Positions 45,843-55,538 of a stretch of DNA of 64,000 bases are shown here, piece by piece; the stretch's first letter is position 1; every line of letters starts with the position of its first letter. The notes under the pieces are model-generated. The model was not told the origin of the DNA and ran no database searches. It saw nothing but the letters and a program-made list of their open reading frames with translations. The position numbers were made by a program, and so were the translations under genes. This stretch comes from Agromyces sp. CF514 (GTDB taxonomy: Bacteria > Actinomycetota > Actinomycetes > Actinomycetales > Microbacteriaceae): assembly GCF_900113185.1 (NCBI RefSeq), contig NZ_FOZD01000001.1, forward strand, positions 186,001-250,000, given 5' to 3'.

Positions 45843-47570
45843 TCAGTTGTTGGTGGTGCCGGTACCGGTGCCGTCGGGGTCGGGCTCCACCGCGGGTGCG
45901 TCGACGGTGACCTGGGCGGCAGGCGAGGCGGCCGAGCTCAGGGCACCGCAGAAGTACAGGTAGCTGATGTTGATGACCGCGCCGTCGGCGGCATCGGCGT
46001 TCACCGTGATCGTCACGTTCGTGGCGTCGGCACCGAGCGGCGGAGCCGCCGAAGCCGGCCCGTCGACGTTCACCTGGTAGCCCGAGCGGGTCTGGCCGGC
46101 CGGGCACTGCGCGCTCGGCCAGGAGACCTGGATCGATGCTCCGGGAGCAGCGGACGACGGGGAGACGTTCGGCGCGGCACCCGGCGCTGCCGGGGTCTCA
46201 GGAGCCGCGTAGTACGTCACCGTCACCTCGGCACCGATCGGCACCGGTCCGGTCGGGTTCACCTCGTAGACGATGCCCGTGCCCGACGGATCGGCCGCGG
46301 GGTTGCCCTCGACACCGTTCGCGACCATGCCGAGCTCGCCGAGCTTGGCTCGGGCGTCGTCGACCGAGAGACCCACGAAATCGGCGGCGTTGATCTGCGC
46401 GGTCGTCGGCGCCTCGGACGTCGGCGGGGCCGAGCTCGGCGGAGCGCTTCGCGAGGTGGGAGGCTTCGACGTCGAGGGGGTCTTCTCGCCGCCGTTGTTG
46501 AGCGAGAGCGCGATGATCGTGCCGATGAGCACGATCGCGAGCACGGCGATGAGGACGATGAGCGGCCAGGTCCAGGGACTCCGCTTCTTCTCTTCGGCCT
46601 CTTCTTCGGCGGTCTCGTCGCCCGGGGCGGCCTCGCCGGTGGCGAGCACGGTCGTCGCCGCGGTGGCGCCCTGCTGCGGCATGAGCATCGTGGCGGCCGT
46701 GGCGCCTGCGGCACCGAGCACGGCGGGCACTGCGACTGCGGCGCCCTGCACGTCGCCCCGACGCAGCGCGGAGGCGGCCCTGGCGAGGTGGGAGGCCGTC
46801 TGCGGTCGTTCTGCGGGGTTCTTGGCGATGCACGCGTACACGAGGTTGCGCACGGGCTCGGAGACGGTGACGGGCAGGTCGGGCGGCGTCTCGTTGATCT
46901 GCGCCATGGCGATCGCGACCTGGGACTCGCCCGTGAAGGGACGACGGCCCGCGAGGGCCTCGTACGCCACGATGCCGAGCGAATAGATGTCGGTCGTCGG
47001 CGAGGCCGGGTGACCCGATGCCTGCTCGGGCGAGAGGTACTGCACCGTGCCCATGACCTGACCGGTGGCGGTGAGCGGCACCTGGTCGGCGATCCGCGCG
47101 ATGCCGAAGTCGGTGATCTTCACGCGCCCGTCGGGCGTGATGAGCAGGTTGCCGGGCTTGATGTCGCGGTGCACGAGGCCGGCCGCGTGGGCCGCCTGGA
47201 GCGCGTTCGCGGTCTGCGCGACGATGTCGAGCACCTTGTCGGTCGAGAGCACGTGCTCCCGCTCGAGGATCGTCGAGAGCGCCTCGCCGGGCACGAGCTC
47301 CATGACGAGGTACGCGCTGCCCTCTTCTTCGCCGTAGTCGAAGACGTTGGCGATGCCCTCGTGGTTCACGAGCGCAGCGTGACGGGCCTCGGCGCGGAAG
47401 CGCTCGAGGAACCCGGGGTCGCCGAGGTATTCGTCCTTCAGGATCTTGATCGCGACCTGTCGGCCGATGACGAGGTCGGTGGCCTGCCACACCTCGCCCA
47501 TCCCGCCGATCGCGATGCGGGATTGCAGTTCGTAGCGCCCCCCGAAGGTGAGCCCTGCGCTCGGTCTCAT
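45843..47570 (-). CDS. pknA: Serine/threonine protein kinase with C-terminal PASTA region
   Basis: A 575-residue transmembrane kinase. Kinase motifs are IAIGGMGEV, Lys42 in VAIKILK, HRDIKPGN near 136, DFGIARIA and the TATGQVMGTVQYLSPEQ loop. An Ala-rich cytoplasmic linker leads to a helix at about 343-365. Outside there is a Pro/Ser/Thr stretch, one PASTA domain (ADFVGLSVDDARAKLGELGM) at about 400-460, and a terminal beta-rich domain of about 90 residues ending in a Gly/Thr tail. M. tuberculosis PknA lacks PASTA domains. The ATG overlaps the pbpA stop (ATGA). Confidence 0.94.
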   Translation of the reverse strand: MRPSAGLTFGGRYELQSRIAIGGMGEVWQATDLVIGRQVAIKILKDEYLGDPGFLERFRAEARHAALVNHEGIANVFDYGEEEGSAYLVMELVPGEALSTILEREHVLSTDKVLDIVAQTANALQAAHAAGLVHRDIKPGNLLITPDGRVKITDFGIARIADQVPLTATGQVMGTVQYLSPEQASGHPASPTTDIYSLGIVAYEALAGRRPFTGESQVAIAMAQINETPPDLPVTVSEPVRNLVYACIAKNPAERPQTASHLARAASALRRGDVQGAAVAVPAVLGAAGATAATMLMPQQGATAATTVLATGEAAPGDETAEEEAEEKKRSPWTWPLIVLIAVLAIVLIGTIIALSLNNGGEKTPSTSKPPTSRSAPPSSAPPTSEAPTTAQINAADFVGLSVDDARAKLGELGMVANGVEGNPAADPSGTGIVYEVNPTGPVPIGAEVTVTYYAAPETPAAPGAAPNVSPSSAAPGASIQVSWPSAQCPAGQTRSGYQVNVDGPASAAPPLGADATNVTITVNADAADGAVINISYLYFCGALSSAASPAAQVTVDAPAVEPDPDGTGTGTTNN

Positions 47571-49024
47571 TTGTTCAGCACCGCCTCTAGTACCTGCTTT
47601 GCGATGGGTGCGGCGATGAGATTGCCGTACCCCTCCTGACCAAGTCCCCCGCCATCCTCCACGAGTACCGTGATCGCATACTGAGGGTTGTCTGCGGGGG
47701 CAAAACCGGTGAACCACAAGGTGTAAGGGTCGTCCTCGCCGTTCTCCGCTGTACCCGTCTTACCGGCCACGCTGACGCCGTCTATTCTTGCATTACTCGC
47801 GGCCCCGGATTCGACGCCGTTCACCATCATCTCGGTCATGGTCTTGGCGGTATCCTCACTGATCGCCCGGCCGAATTCGGATGTCTCGAACTCCTGCAGC
47901 GGCGTGAAGTCGGGCGCCGTGATCTGGTCGACGAGGTTCGGGTTCATGACGATGCCGCCGTTGGCGATCGCGGCGGAGACCACGGCCATCTGCAGCGGGG
48001 TCGCCCGCACCGTGTACTGTCCGAACGCGCTGAGCGCGGTCTGCGGCTCGTCGAGACCGCGGGGGTAGACGCTGGCCTCGGTCGCGGTGGGGATCTCGAA
48101 CTCGTGGTTGAAGCCGAACTTCTCGGCCTGCTCGCGGATCGCGTCGTCGCCGAGTTCCATGCCGAGCTCGGCGAAGGGGATGTTGCACGAGAACCGCAGG
48201 GCGTCCGCGAGGGTGACGGTGCTGCCGCCGCTGCCGCAGGTGCCGCCGCCGGAGTTGATGACGACCGAGTCGGTTCCGGGAAGCGTCAGCGTGCCGGGGT
48301 TCGGGAACGTGCTCTCGGGCGTGTAGCGGCCCGACTCGAGCGCGGCGGCGGTGACGACGAGCTTGAACACCGAGCCGGGAGGGTTCATGTCGCCGCCGGT
48401 CGCCCGGTTGATGAGCGGCTCGCTCGGGTCGGCGAGGAGTCCCTCGTACGTCGCCTGGACCTCTGCGCCGTCGTGCACGACCATCGAGTTCGGGTCGAAC
48501 GTGGGCTTGGTGACCATCGCGAGGATGCGGCCGGTCGCGGGCTCGGTCACGACGACGGCCCCGGAGTAGTCGCCGAGGGCGTCCCAGGCGGCCTGCTGGG
48601 CGACCGGGTCGATCGCGACATCCACCGAGGCACCCATCGGGTCCTGGCCGGAGATCAGGCGGTTGATCTTGTCGAAGAACTGCGACGACGACTGTCCGCT
48701 CAGGTAGTCGTTCAGCGAGCTCTCGAGTCCGGTGGCCTCGCCGTTCACGGGGATGTACCCCGTGATGCCCGCGTAGAGCGGGCCGTTCGGGTAGACGCGG
48801 AGGAACTTGTAGTCGTCGTCGGACGGCTGCGAGAACGCGACCGGCGTGCCGCCGACGAGGATCGGGCCGCGTTCGACCGAATAGCTGGCGTACAGCGTGC
48901 GCGCGTTGCGCGGATCGGCCGCCAGGGAATCGGCGCTGAAGTACTGGATCACCGTCGTCGAGACGAACAGGGCGACGAACATCAGCAGGGCGAAGATGCT
49001 GACGCGCTTGAGTTCGCGATTCAT
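47567..49024 (-). CDS. pbpA: Penicillin-binding protein, transpeptidase (PbpA)
   Basis: A 485-residue class B PBP that cross-links peptidoglycan with RodA. One anchor helix at about 8-28, a pedestal domain, then the transpeptidase domain with Ser218 in PPGSVFKL (SxxK), SCN at 279-281 and KTG at 422-424. ATGA overlaps link it to rodA upstream and pknA downstream, so the elongation enzymes and their regulating kinases are made together. Confidence 0.96.
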   Translation of the reverse strand: MNRELKRVSIFALLMFVALFVSTTVIQYFSADSLAADPRNARTLYASYSVERGPILVGGTPVAFSQPSDDDYKFLRVYPNGPLYAGITGYIPVNGEATGLESSLNDYLSGQSSSQFFDKINRLISGQDPMGASVDVAIDPVAQQAAWDALGDYSGAVVVTEPATGRILAMVTKPTFDPNSMVVHDGAEVQATYEGLLADPSEPLINRATGGDMNPPGSVFKLVVTAAALESGRYTPESTFPNPGTLTLPGTDSVVINSGGGTCGSGGSTVTLADALRFSCNIPFAELGMELGDDAIREQAEKFGFNHEFEIPTATEASVYPRGLDEPQTALSAFGQYTVRATPLQMAVVSAAIANGGIVMNPNLVDQITAPDFTPLQEFETSEFGRAISEDTAKTMTEMMVNGVESGAASNARIDGVSVAGKTGTAENGEDDPYTLWFTGFAPADNPQYAITVLVEDGGGLGQEGYGNLIAAPIAKQVLEAVLNK

Positions 49025-50454
49025 CCGTCGATCACCAGCCTCGGATGGTTGCGGACCGTATCGGACAACCGCAGGAGCAGCGCGATGATGATCCAGTTGG
49101 CCACGAGCGACGAACCGCCCGCGGCCAGGAACGGTGTGGTCAGGCCCGTGAGCGGGATCACGCGCGTCACGCCGCCGACCACGATGAAGACCTGCAGGGC
49201 GATCACGAACGCGAGGCCGACGCCGAGCAGCTTGCCGAAGTCGTCCTGGCCGGCGAAGCCGATGCGGAACCCGCGCGCGACGAGCAGCACGTAGAGCGCG
49301 AGGATCGCGAACAGGCCCGCGAGGCCGAGCTCCTCGCCGAGGCTGGCGATGATGTAGTCGCTCTGCGGCACCGGCGTGAGCTCGGGGCTGCCGCGCCCCC
49401 ATCCGGTGCCGATGAGGCCGCCGTTGGCCAAGCCGAACAAGCCCTGCACGAGCTGGTAGCTGCCGCCCGGATCGGCGTTGTACCGGGCGTCGCTCAGCGG
49501 GTCGAGCCAGTTCTGGAAGCGGTTGTTGACGTAGTCGAGGGTTTGGCTCGCGATGAGGGCGCCCGCGATGAACAGCCCGAGGCCGAGCACGACCCACGAG
49601 AGCCGGCTCGTCGCGACGTAGAGCATGACGAGGAACAGGCCGAAGTAGAGCAGCGCGGTTCCGAGGTCGCGCTGGAACACGATGACGCTCATCGAGAGCG
49701 CCCACACGATGAGCAGCGGGCCGAGGTCGCGGGCGCGCGGGAACCGCATGCCCAGGAACTTCTTGCCGACCATCGAGAGCGAGTCGCGGTTGCGCACGAG
49801 GTATCCGGCGAAGAAGACCGCGAGGGCGATCTTCGCGATCTCACCCGGTTGGAACGTGGCGATGTCGCCGATGCCGATCCACACCCGTGCGCCGCCTCGC
49901 GATTGTCCGAGTCCGGGCACGAGCGGCAGCATGAGCAGGATGATCGCGACGAATCCGGCGACGTAGGTGTAGCGGAAGAGCACCCGGTGGTTGCGGATCA
50001 GGAGCATCGTCGCGATGGCGCAGATGATCGCGATCGCGCTCCACGCGATCTGACGGACCGCTGCGCTCTGCCACCCGGTCTCGCCGTCGGCGATGTCGAT
50101 GCGGTAGATCATGGCGATGCCGAGCCCGTTGAGCAGGGTCGCGATCGGGAGCAGGAAGGGGTCGGCGTCGCGCGCGACGAACCGCATCGCGATGTGCAGC
50201 CCGAACACCAGCACCGAGAGTCCGGCGCCGAGCAGCACCAACTGGGTGTCGATGCGACCGAGCGCGCCCAGTTGCACGAGCACGATCGCACCGGCGTTGA
50301 TGACGCAGGCCATGAGGAGCAGCCACAGTTCGAGGTTGCGCAGTCGCTGCGGCATCCGGATGCGACGGATGCCGGTCGGCGGCGTGCTCGTGGGGGCCTG
50401 ACCGGTGGCGGCCGTACCGGCGCCCGCGCGTCCGCCGAAGCCGTCGTCACTCAA
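49021..50454 (-). CDS. rodA: FtsW/RodA/SpoVE family peptidoglycan glycosyltransferase
   Basis: A 477-residue SEDS polymerase that extends glycan strands from lipid II. About 12 helices follow a 33-residue polar Gly/Thr/Pro lead. VWIGIGDIATFQPGEIAKIA contains the family PSE-like segment (here QPGEIAK), and DYIIASLGEELGLAG and TPFLAAGGSSLVANW are conserved near the end. It starts at TTG 50454, overlapping the pstP stop by 8 bp, and overlaps pbpA as ATGA. Likely a substrate of PknA/B signalling. Confidence 0.95.
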   Translation of the reverse strand: MSDDGFGGRAGAGTAATGQAPTSTPPTGIRRIRMPQRLRNLELWLLLMACVINAGAIVLVQLGALGRIDTQLVLLGAGLSVLVFGLHIAMRFVARDADPFLLPIATLLNGLGIAMIYRIDIADGETGWQSAAVRQIAWSAIAIICAIATMLLIRNHRVLFRYTYVAGFVAIILLMLPLVPGLGQSRGGARVWIGIGDIATFQPGEIAKIALAVFFAGYLVRNRDSLSMVGKKFLGMRFPRARDLGPLLIVWALSMSVIVFQRDLGTALLYFGLFLVMLYVATSRLSWVVLGLGLFIAGALIASQTLDYVNNRFQNWLDPLSDARYNADPGGSYQLVQGLFGLANGGLIGTGWGRGSPELTPVPQSDYIIASLGEELGLAGLFAILALYVLLVARGFRIGFAGQDDFGKLLGVGLAFVIALQVFIVVGGVTRVIPLTGLTTPFLAAGGSSLVANWIIIALLLRLSDTVRNHPRLVIDG

Positions 50455-51679
50455 GGGACTCCTCCAATCGCGACACGATCTTCATCGCATCGGCGAGCGA
50501 CCCGGCCGTGATCGTCTTCTCGACGCGCTGCTGGTCGTAGGTTCGCAGTTCGGAGACGTCGACCGCGGTCTCGCGGTAGAGCTCGTGCAGCGAGAAGGGT
50601 CCGAGGTCTTGCTGGATGCCTTGGAAGATGGCCACGCGACCGTTCGACTCGCCGACGTAGTAGCGGGTCTGGGTCCACTGGTAGCCGAGCACGACGACCG
50701 CGACGATGGCCGCGATCAGCGCGAACATCCAGAAGCCCCAGACCCAGCGGCGTCGACGTCGGCGCCGGGCGTCCTCTTCGAGGATCTCGTCGAAGAAGTC
50801 CTCGGAGTCGGGCTCGAAGTGGGTCTCCTGCACCGGGTGCGGACGGAACGGCGTGAGGCGGATCGGGCGGGCACGAACCGGCTCGGACGGCGCCCCGAAG
50901 GCGAGCGGCGCGGCCGCGGAGCCCACGATGAGCGGCGGCGTCGCGGGTGCGGGCGGATCGCCGATGTCGACGATCACGACCGTCACGTTGTCGGGCGCAC
51001 CGCCGTCGAGCGAGGCCTTCACGAGCCGGTCGGCGACCTGCTTCGCGCCTGCGTCGGCTGACAGCTGCTCGTGCAGGTCGTCGAACGACACGACGCCGGA
51101 GAGCCCGTCGGAGCAGATCAGCCAGCGGTCGCCCGGCCTGGTGTCGAGCACCATCGAGTCGATCTCGGGTGAGGCCTCGACGTCGCCGAGCACGCGCATG
51201 AGCACGGAACGGCGCGGGTGCACCATGGCCTCTTCGGCGGTGATCCGACCGGCGTCGACGAGCCGCTGCACGAACGTGTGGTCGGTGGAGATCTGGCTGA
51301 GCTCGCCCGAGCGCAGCAGGTAGATACGCGAATCGCCGATGTGCGCGATGACCACGCGGTCTTCATGGAGCAACAGGGCGCTTGCGGTGGTACCCATGCC
51401 GGTGAGCTCCGAGTGCTCGGCGACGGTCTCGGCGAGTCGCCGGTTGGCCGAGATCAGGGCGCCCTCGAGCGCGGCGGCGGCCTCGGGAGCGGACTGGTAG
51501 TCGGCGTCGGCGTCGGCGACGCGCTGGGTGACGATCGCGCTCGCGACGTCACCGCCGGCGTGCCCGCCCATGCCGTCGGCGACGAGGAACAGCCGTCGGC
51601 CGGCGTACCCGGAGTCCTGGTTGTTGGAGCGGATGCGTCCGACGTGCGAGACCGCGGCGCTCGCCTTGATCGACACCAT
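50447..51679 (-). CDS. pstP: PP2C-type serine/threonine phosphatase
   Basis: A 410-residue membrane phosphatase that reverses PknA/PknB phosphorylation. Metal-binding motifs are FLVADGMGGHAGG, HIGDSRIYLL, CSDGLSGVV and APDNVTVVIVD. The catalytic domain covers about 1-240; a Pro-rich acidic linker, an RRRRRRWVWGF stop and one helix near 308-328 follow, with an extracellular domain of about 80 residues ending at the C-terminus. It lies 3 bp after fhaB. Confidence 0.96.
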   Translation of the reverse strand: MVSIKASAAVSHVGRIRSNNQDSGYAGRRLFLVADGMGGHAGGDVASAIVTQRVADADADYQSAPEAAAALEGALISANRRLAETVAEHSELTGMGTTASALLLHEDRVVIAHIGDSRIYLLRSGELSQISTDHTFVQRLVDAGRITAEEAMVHPRRSVLMRVLGDVEASPEIDSMVLDTRPGDRWLICSDGLSGVVSFDDLHEQLSADAGAKQVADRLVKASLDGGAPDNVTVVIVDIGDPPAPATPPLIVGSAAAPLAFGAPSEPVRARPIRLTPFRPHPVQETHFEPDSEDFFDEILEEDARRRRRRRWVWGFWMFALIAAIVAVVVLGYQWTQTRYYVGESNGRVAIFQGIQQDLGPFSLHELYRETAVDVSELRTYDQQRVEKTITAGSLADAMKIVSRLEESLE

Positions 51680-51682
51680 GGG

Positions 51683-52222
51683 CTACCGCCGCAGCTCGAA
51701 CGTCGTCGCCCCGACCTTGATGGTCGCTCCGAGTGGGATCTGCACGGGCACGGTCACGCGGGCGCCGTTGAGGAAGGTGCCGTTCGTCGAGTCGAGGTCC
51801 TGCAGCATCCACTGCCCGTTCCAGAGCATCATGCGCGCGTGGTGCGTCGAGGTGTAGTCGTCGCGGATGATGATGGCCGAATCGCTCGAGCGGCCGATCG
51901 TGATCTCGTCGCGGCCGAGCGGGAACTCGGTGCCGGCCTTCTGGCCGCTCGTGATCACGAGCTTCATGGGGCCGTCACCGGATGCGGGCGCCGGAGCAGC
52001 GGGTCGCGACACCGGCGAAGTGGGCACTGCTGCGGCTGCGACCGGCGCTGCGGCCGGGAACGCCGCGGCAGGAGCGGGCGTCGCCGCGGCGGCGTCGGGC
52101 TGGAGCTTGCGCACGCGCTGCCCGAACAGGTCGCTGCGCAGCGCGTAGACGATCGCGAAGATGAACGCCCACAGCAGCAGCAGGAACCCGAGTTGCAGGA
52201 CGAGCAGCGTCAGTTCGCTCAT
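51683..52222 (-). CDS. fhaB: FHA domain membrane protein FhaB
   Basis: A 179-residue phosphothreonine-binding protein (FipA/FhaB, Rv0019c equivalent). An N-terminal helix at about 5-28 anchors it; an Ala/Pro linker follows; the FHA domain at about 105-177 has IGRSSDSAIIIRDDYTSTHH and LDSTNGTFLNG. Homologues tie PknA/B signalling to division proteins. The ATG overlaps the fhaA stop (ATGA). Confidence 0.95.
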   Translation of the reverse strand: MSELTLLVLQLGFLLLLWAFIFAIVYALRSDLFGQRVRKLQPDAAAATPAPAAAFPAAAPVAAAAVPTSPVSRPAAPAPASGDGPMKLVITSGQKAGTEFPLGRDEITIGRSSDSAIIIRDDYTSTHHARMMLWNGQWMLQDLDSTNGTFLNGARVTVPVQIPLGATIKVGATTFELRR

Positions 52223-52956
52223 TCGGCCGGCCCCCAGAACCCGCCGACGTCGTGACGTTCGGTCGCTGGGTCGACGCGGGGTGCGGGGGTTGCGGCTTGG
52301 GCGAGCACCCGGAACACGATACGCGAGCGCCCGATCGTGATCACGGAGTCGGGCTCGAGGATCGCCTCGGTGATGCGGGCGCCGTTGAGCTGGGTGCCGT
52401 TCGTCGACCCGAGGTCGCGCACGCGTGCACGCGAGCCGTCCCATTGCACCTCGGCATGCCGGCGCGAGGCGCCCGAGTCGTCGATCGTGACGTCGGCCTC
52501 GCTGCCCCGGCCGATGACGGTGCGGCCCTTGATGATCGGATGCCGCGTGCCGCCGATGTCGAGCACGGGGGTCCAGGCGACCTGGCCCTTGACGTTGCGC
52601 GAGTCGACCTGCACGAGACCCTCGGACAGGCCCTCGTCGGACTGGAGCGAGATGGTGATGCCGCCGGCGAACTGGAAGTGCTGGCTCGCGGCGTGCTTCT
52701 GCACGAGGTCGACCAGTTCGTCGGTGAGCGCCGGGCCCAGCGCGGTCATGCGCGCGTGGTCTGCCGGAGACATCCGCACGACGAACTGGTTCGGCACGAG
52801 CACGCGGTCGCGCGAGACGACCGCCGCCTTGGTGTCGATCTCGCGCTTCAGCGCCGCGGTGATCTCGACGGGCTGCAGCCCCGAGCGAAAGGTCTTCGCG
52901 AAGGCGCCGTTGACGGCGCGCTCGAGACCTTTCTCGAAGTTGTCCAGTAGGCCCAC
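52219..52956 (-). CDS. fhaA: FHA domain protein FhaA (DUF3662-FHA)
   Basis: A 245-residue cytoplasmic adaptor. The N-terminal DUF3662 domain (about 1-120) opens MGLLDNFEKGLERAVNGAFA; the FHA domain (about 148-222) has VIGRGSEADVTIDDSGASRR and LGSTNGTQLNG. M. tuberculosis FhaA has a long disordered linker (527 residues in all); here the two domains are joined directly. First gene of the seven-gene signalling operon, behind a TAGCAT -10 box. Confidence 0.95.
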   Translation of the reverse strand: MGLLDNFEKGLERAVNGAFAKTFRSGLQPVEITAALKREIDTKAAVVSRDRVLVPNQFVVRMSPADHARMTALGPALTDELVDLVQKHAASQHFQFAGGITISLQSDEGLSEGLVQVDSRNVKGQVAWTPVLDIGGTRHPIIKGRTVIGRGSEADVTIDDSGASRRHAEVQWDGSRARVRDLGSTNGTQLNGARITEAILEPDSVITIGRSRIVFRVLAQAATPAPRVDPATERHDVGGFWGPAE

Positions 52957-52989
52957 AGGTCTCCCGATCCGGTTCCGTGATTGTGTGAC

Positions 52990-52995
52990 ATGCTA
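52990..52995 (-). promoter_or_regulatory. Probable -10 box of the fhaA-pknB operon
   Basis: TAGCAT on the minus strand lies 34 bp before the fhaA start, leaving a short leader that includes GGGAG before the ATG. It fits the TAnnnT consensus; no clear -35 was seen. Confidence 0.45.
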
Positions 52996-53021
52996 GCCCG
53001 CTCGACTGGGAACGGGATTCC

Positions 53022-55538
53022 TCAGTCCACCGGGATGGCGGTTTCGTCGGCCTCGAGGTCGAGCGAGAGCGTCGGGATGGAGGCCGTCAGCAGGGTGCCG
53101 TCGGAACGGCGGGATCCCGTGACGTCGCGCATGTGCGGCGCCCCGGTGAGGCGCGGGCCCTGGCCGTCGAGCGGCACCGAGACATCCGCACCGTCCTTGA
53201 CGAGCACCTTGCGGCCGCGCACCGAGACCTCGGCGAAGTCGCCGGCCTCGACGTGGAACGAGATCGCGTCGGACTCGAGGGAGACGCGCAGGCGCGTGCC
53301 GCGCAGCGTGACACGGAACTCGAGGCGCGACCACCCGTCGGGCAGGCGCGGGTCGAAGGTGAAGACGCCGCCGTGGTCGCGGAACCCGCCGAACCCGTTG
53401 ACGAGCGCGCCCCACACGCCGCCGGTGGACGCGACGTGCACGCCGTCGGCCGCGTTGTGGTGCAGGTCGGCCAGGTCGACGTAGAGCGCCGAGCGGAAGT
53501 AGCGGAGCGCGAGGTCGTGGTACCCGACCTCGGCCGCGATGATCGACTGCACGACCGCGGACAGCGTCGAGTCGCCCGTGGTCAGCGGGTCGTAGTACTC
53601 GAAGTCGGCGAGCTTCTGCTCGGCCGAGAACCGGTCGCCCTGCAGGAAGAGCGCGAGCACGACATCGGCCTGCTTCAGCACCTGGAAGCGGTAGATCACC
53701 AGCGGGTGGTAGTGCAGCAGCAGCGGTCGTCGCGTGTCTGGCGTGTTCTCGAGGTCCCACAGCTCCTTCTCGAGGAACGCCGCGTCCTGCGGGTGCACGC
53801 CGAGCTGCTCGTCGTAGGGGATGTGCATGTGCGCTGCCGCACGGCGCCATTCGCCCACCTCGCCGGGCGTCACGCCGAGGCGGGCGACGAGCTTCGCGTA
53901 CGCGACCGGGTCGCGCATCTGCAGGGAGTCGACGGCGGATGCCGCGGAGGCGAGGTTCGCCCTCGCCATGACGTTCGTGTAGAGGTTGTCGTTCACGACC
54001 GTCGTGTACTCGTCTGGGCCCGTCACGCCGTGGATGTGGAAGACGTCGTCGGTCGTCGCGCCGGAGCGCCAGAAGCCCAGGTCCTCCCACATGCGGGCGG
54101 TCTCGACGAGGATGTCGATCGCGCCGCGGCCCATGAAGTCGGTGTCGCCCGTCGCGGCCACGTACTGGCACAGCGCGAAGGAGATGTCGGCGTCGATGTG
54201 GTACTGCGCGGTGCCGGCCGCGTAGTAGGCCGACGACTCGAGCCCGTTGATCGTGCGCCACGGGAACAGGGCGCCGCGCTGGTTCAGCTCGAGGGCGCGG
54301 GCGCGCGCGTTGTCGAGCATGCGCTGACGGAACCGCAGCACGTTGCGCGCCACGATCGGCGCCGTGAAGCTGAGGAACGGCATCACGTAGATCTCGGTGT
54401 CCCAGAAGTAGTGTCCGCCGTAGCCCGAGCCGCTCACGCCCTTCGCCGCGACGCCGTCGCCGTCGGTGCGGGCGGTCGCCTGCGCGAGCTGGTAGAGGTT
54501 CCACCGCACGGCCTGCTGGAGCTCGGGCTCACCGTCGATCGCGACATCCGATCGCTCCCAGAAGTCGTCGAGCCACGCGCGCTGGTGCTCGAACAGCTCG
54601 GCGACGCCCAGCTCGGCGCCACGGTCGAGGGTGCGGTCGCAGCGGTCGACGAGCTCGCGCGCGGGCACCTTGCGGGCCGTGTGGTAGCTGATGTACTTCG
54701 TGACGCGGATCGGCTTGCCCTGCTCGGCGCGCACCCGGTAGATGTGCTTGGCGAGGTCCTCGCCGATGCTGCCGGACTCGGTGAACGCGTTCTCGGTCGC
54801 GATCGAGTGCTCGACGCCGACCGCGATGGTCATGCCCGAGTTCGTGCACTGGTAGCCGAGCATGTACCGGCCGCCCTCGTGGCGCTGCACCCGCGGCTGC
54901 AGCACGCGGTCGGCGAAGGACTCAGCCTTGCGAGGGTCGAACGCGCTCGGAGTCTCCTGCACGCCCGAGCGGTACTCGTCGCGGCCGTCCTGGCGGTTGA
55001 GGATCTGGCTCGAGATCGTGACCGCGGCGTCGGCGTCGAGCATCTCGACCTCGTAGTCGAGCACCGCGAGGTGGCGGTCGGTGAACGAGACCATGCGTCG
55101 GCTCGTGATGCGCACGTGCTTGCCCGAGGGCGTGCGCCAGTCGATCGATCGCGAGAGCGCACCCTGGCGGAAGTCGAGCCGACGGTCGTAGTCGACCAGT
55201 TCGGCGATCGTGACCACGAGCGGCTCGTCGTCGACGTAGAGGCGGATCACCTTCGCATCGGGCGCGTTGACGATCGTCTGCCCGACGCGAGCGAACCCGA
55301 ACGCCTCTTCGGCGTGGCGGATCGGCCACGTCTCGTGGAACCCGTTCACGAACGTGCCGTGGAGGTGCCCGTCGCGGCCCTCCTCGATGTTGCCGCGCAG
55401 GCCCAGGTAGCCGTTGCCGACGGCGAACAGCGTCTCGGTCGTGCCCATGTCGTCGAGTCCGAACTCGGTCTCGACGAGCGCCCACTCGTCGATGGGGAAC
55501 CGGTTGCGGTCGAGGGGATCGGTGTCGGCGAACCTCAT
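53022..55538 (-). CDS. Glycoside hydrolase family 65 protein (maltose/trehalose-type phosphorylase)
   Basis: An 838-residue inverting disaccharide phosphorylase-like enzyme. The N-terminal beta-sandwich runs to about residue 280; the (alpha/alpha)6 barrel has KGVSGSGYGGHYFWDTEIYV and the general acid Glu510 in HGVTGPDEYTTV, then the C-terminal beta domain. GH65 members cleave maltose, trehalose, kojibiose or nigerose with phosphate to give beta-glucose 1-phosphate. The upstream gene encodes a beta-phosphoglucomutase, which would turn that product into glucose 6-phosphate; the two overlap as ATGA. The exact disaccharide is not evident. Confidence 0.94.
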   Translation of the reverse strand: MRFADTDPLDRNRFPIDEWALVETEFGLDDMGTTETLFAVGNGYLGLRGNIEEGRDGHLHGTFVNGFHETWPIRHAEEAFGFARVGQTIVNAPDAKVIRLYVDDEPLVVTIAELVDYDRRLDFRQGALSRSIDWRTPSGKHVRITSRRMVSFTDRHLAVLDYEVEMLDADAAVTISSQILNRQDGRDEYRSGVQETPSAFDPRKAESFADRVLQPRVQRHEGGRYMLGYQCTNSGMTIAVGVEHSIATENAFTESGSIGEDLAKHIYRVRAEQGKPIRVTKYISYHTARKVPARELVDRCDRTLDRGAELGVAELFEHQRAWLDDFWERSDVAIDGEPELQQAVRWNLYQLAQATARTDGDGVAAKGVSGSGYGGHYFWDTEIYVMPFLSFTAPIVARNVLRFRQRMLDNARARALELNQRGALFPWRTINGLESSAYYAAGTAQYHIDADISFALCQYVAATGDTDFMGRGAIDILVETARMWEDLGFWRSGATTDDVFHIHGVTGPDEYTTVVNDNLYTNVMARANLASAASAVDSLQMRDPVAYAKLVARLGVTPGEVGEWRRAAAHMHIPYDEQLGVHPQDAAFLEKELWDLENTPDTRRPLLLHYHPLVIYRFQVLKQADVVLALFLQGDRFSAEQKLADFEYYDPLTTGDSTLSAVVQSIIAAEVGYHDLALRYFRSALYVDLADLHHNAADGVHVASTGGVWGALVNGFGGFRDHGGVFTFDPRLPDGWSRLEFRVTLRGTRLRVSLESDAISFHVEAGDFAEVSVRGRKVLVKDGADVSVPLDGQGPRLTGAPHMRDVTGSRRSDGTLLTASIPTLSLDLEADETAIPVD

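Noticed and set aside
43899-47639. A 1,246-codon open frame on the plus strand across the pknB-pknA region
   Set aside because: It is antisense to two kinases with complete catalytic motifs. Its translation is Arg/His/Asp/Gly-rich with no domain, typical of the complementary strand of GC-rich genes.
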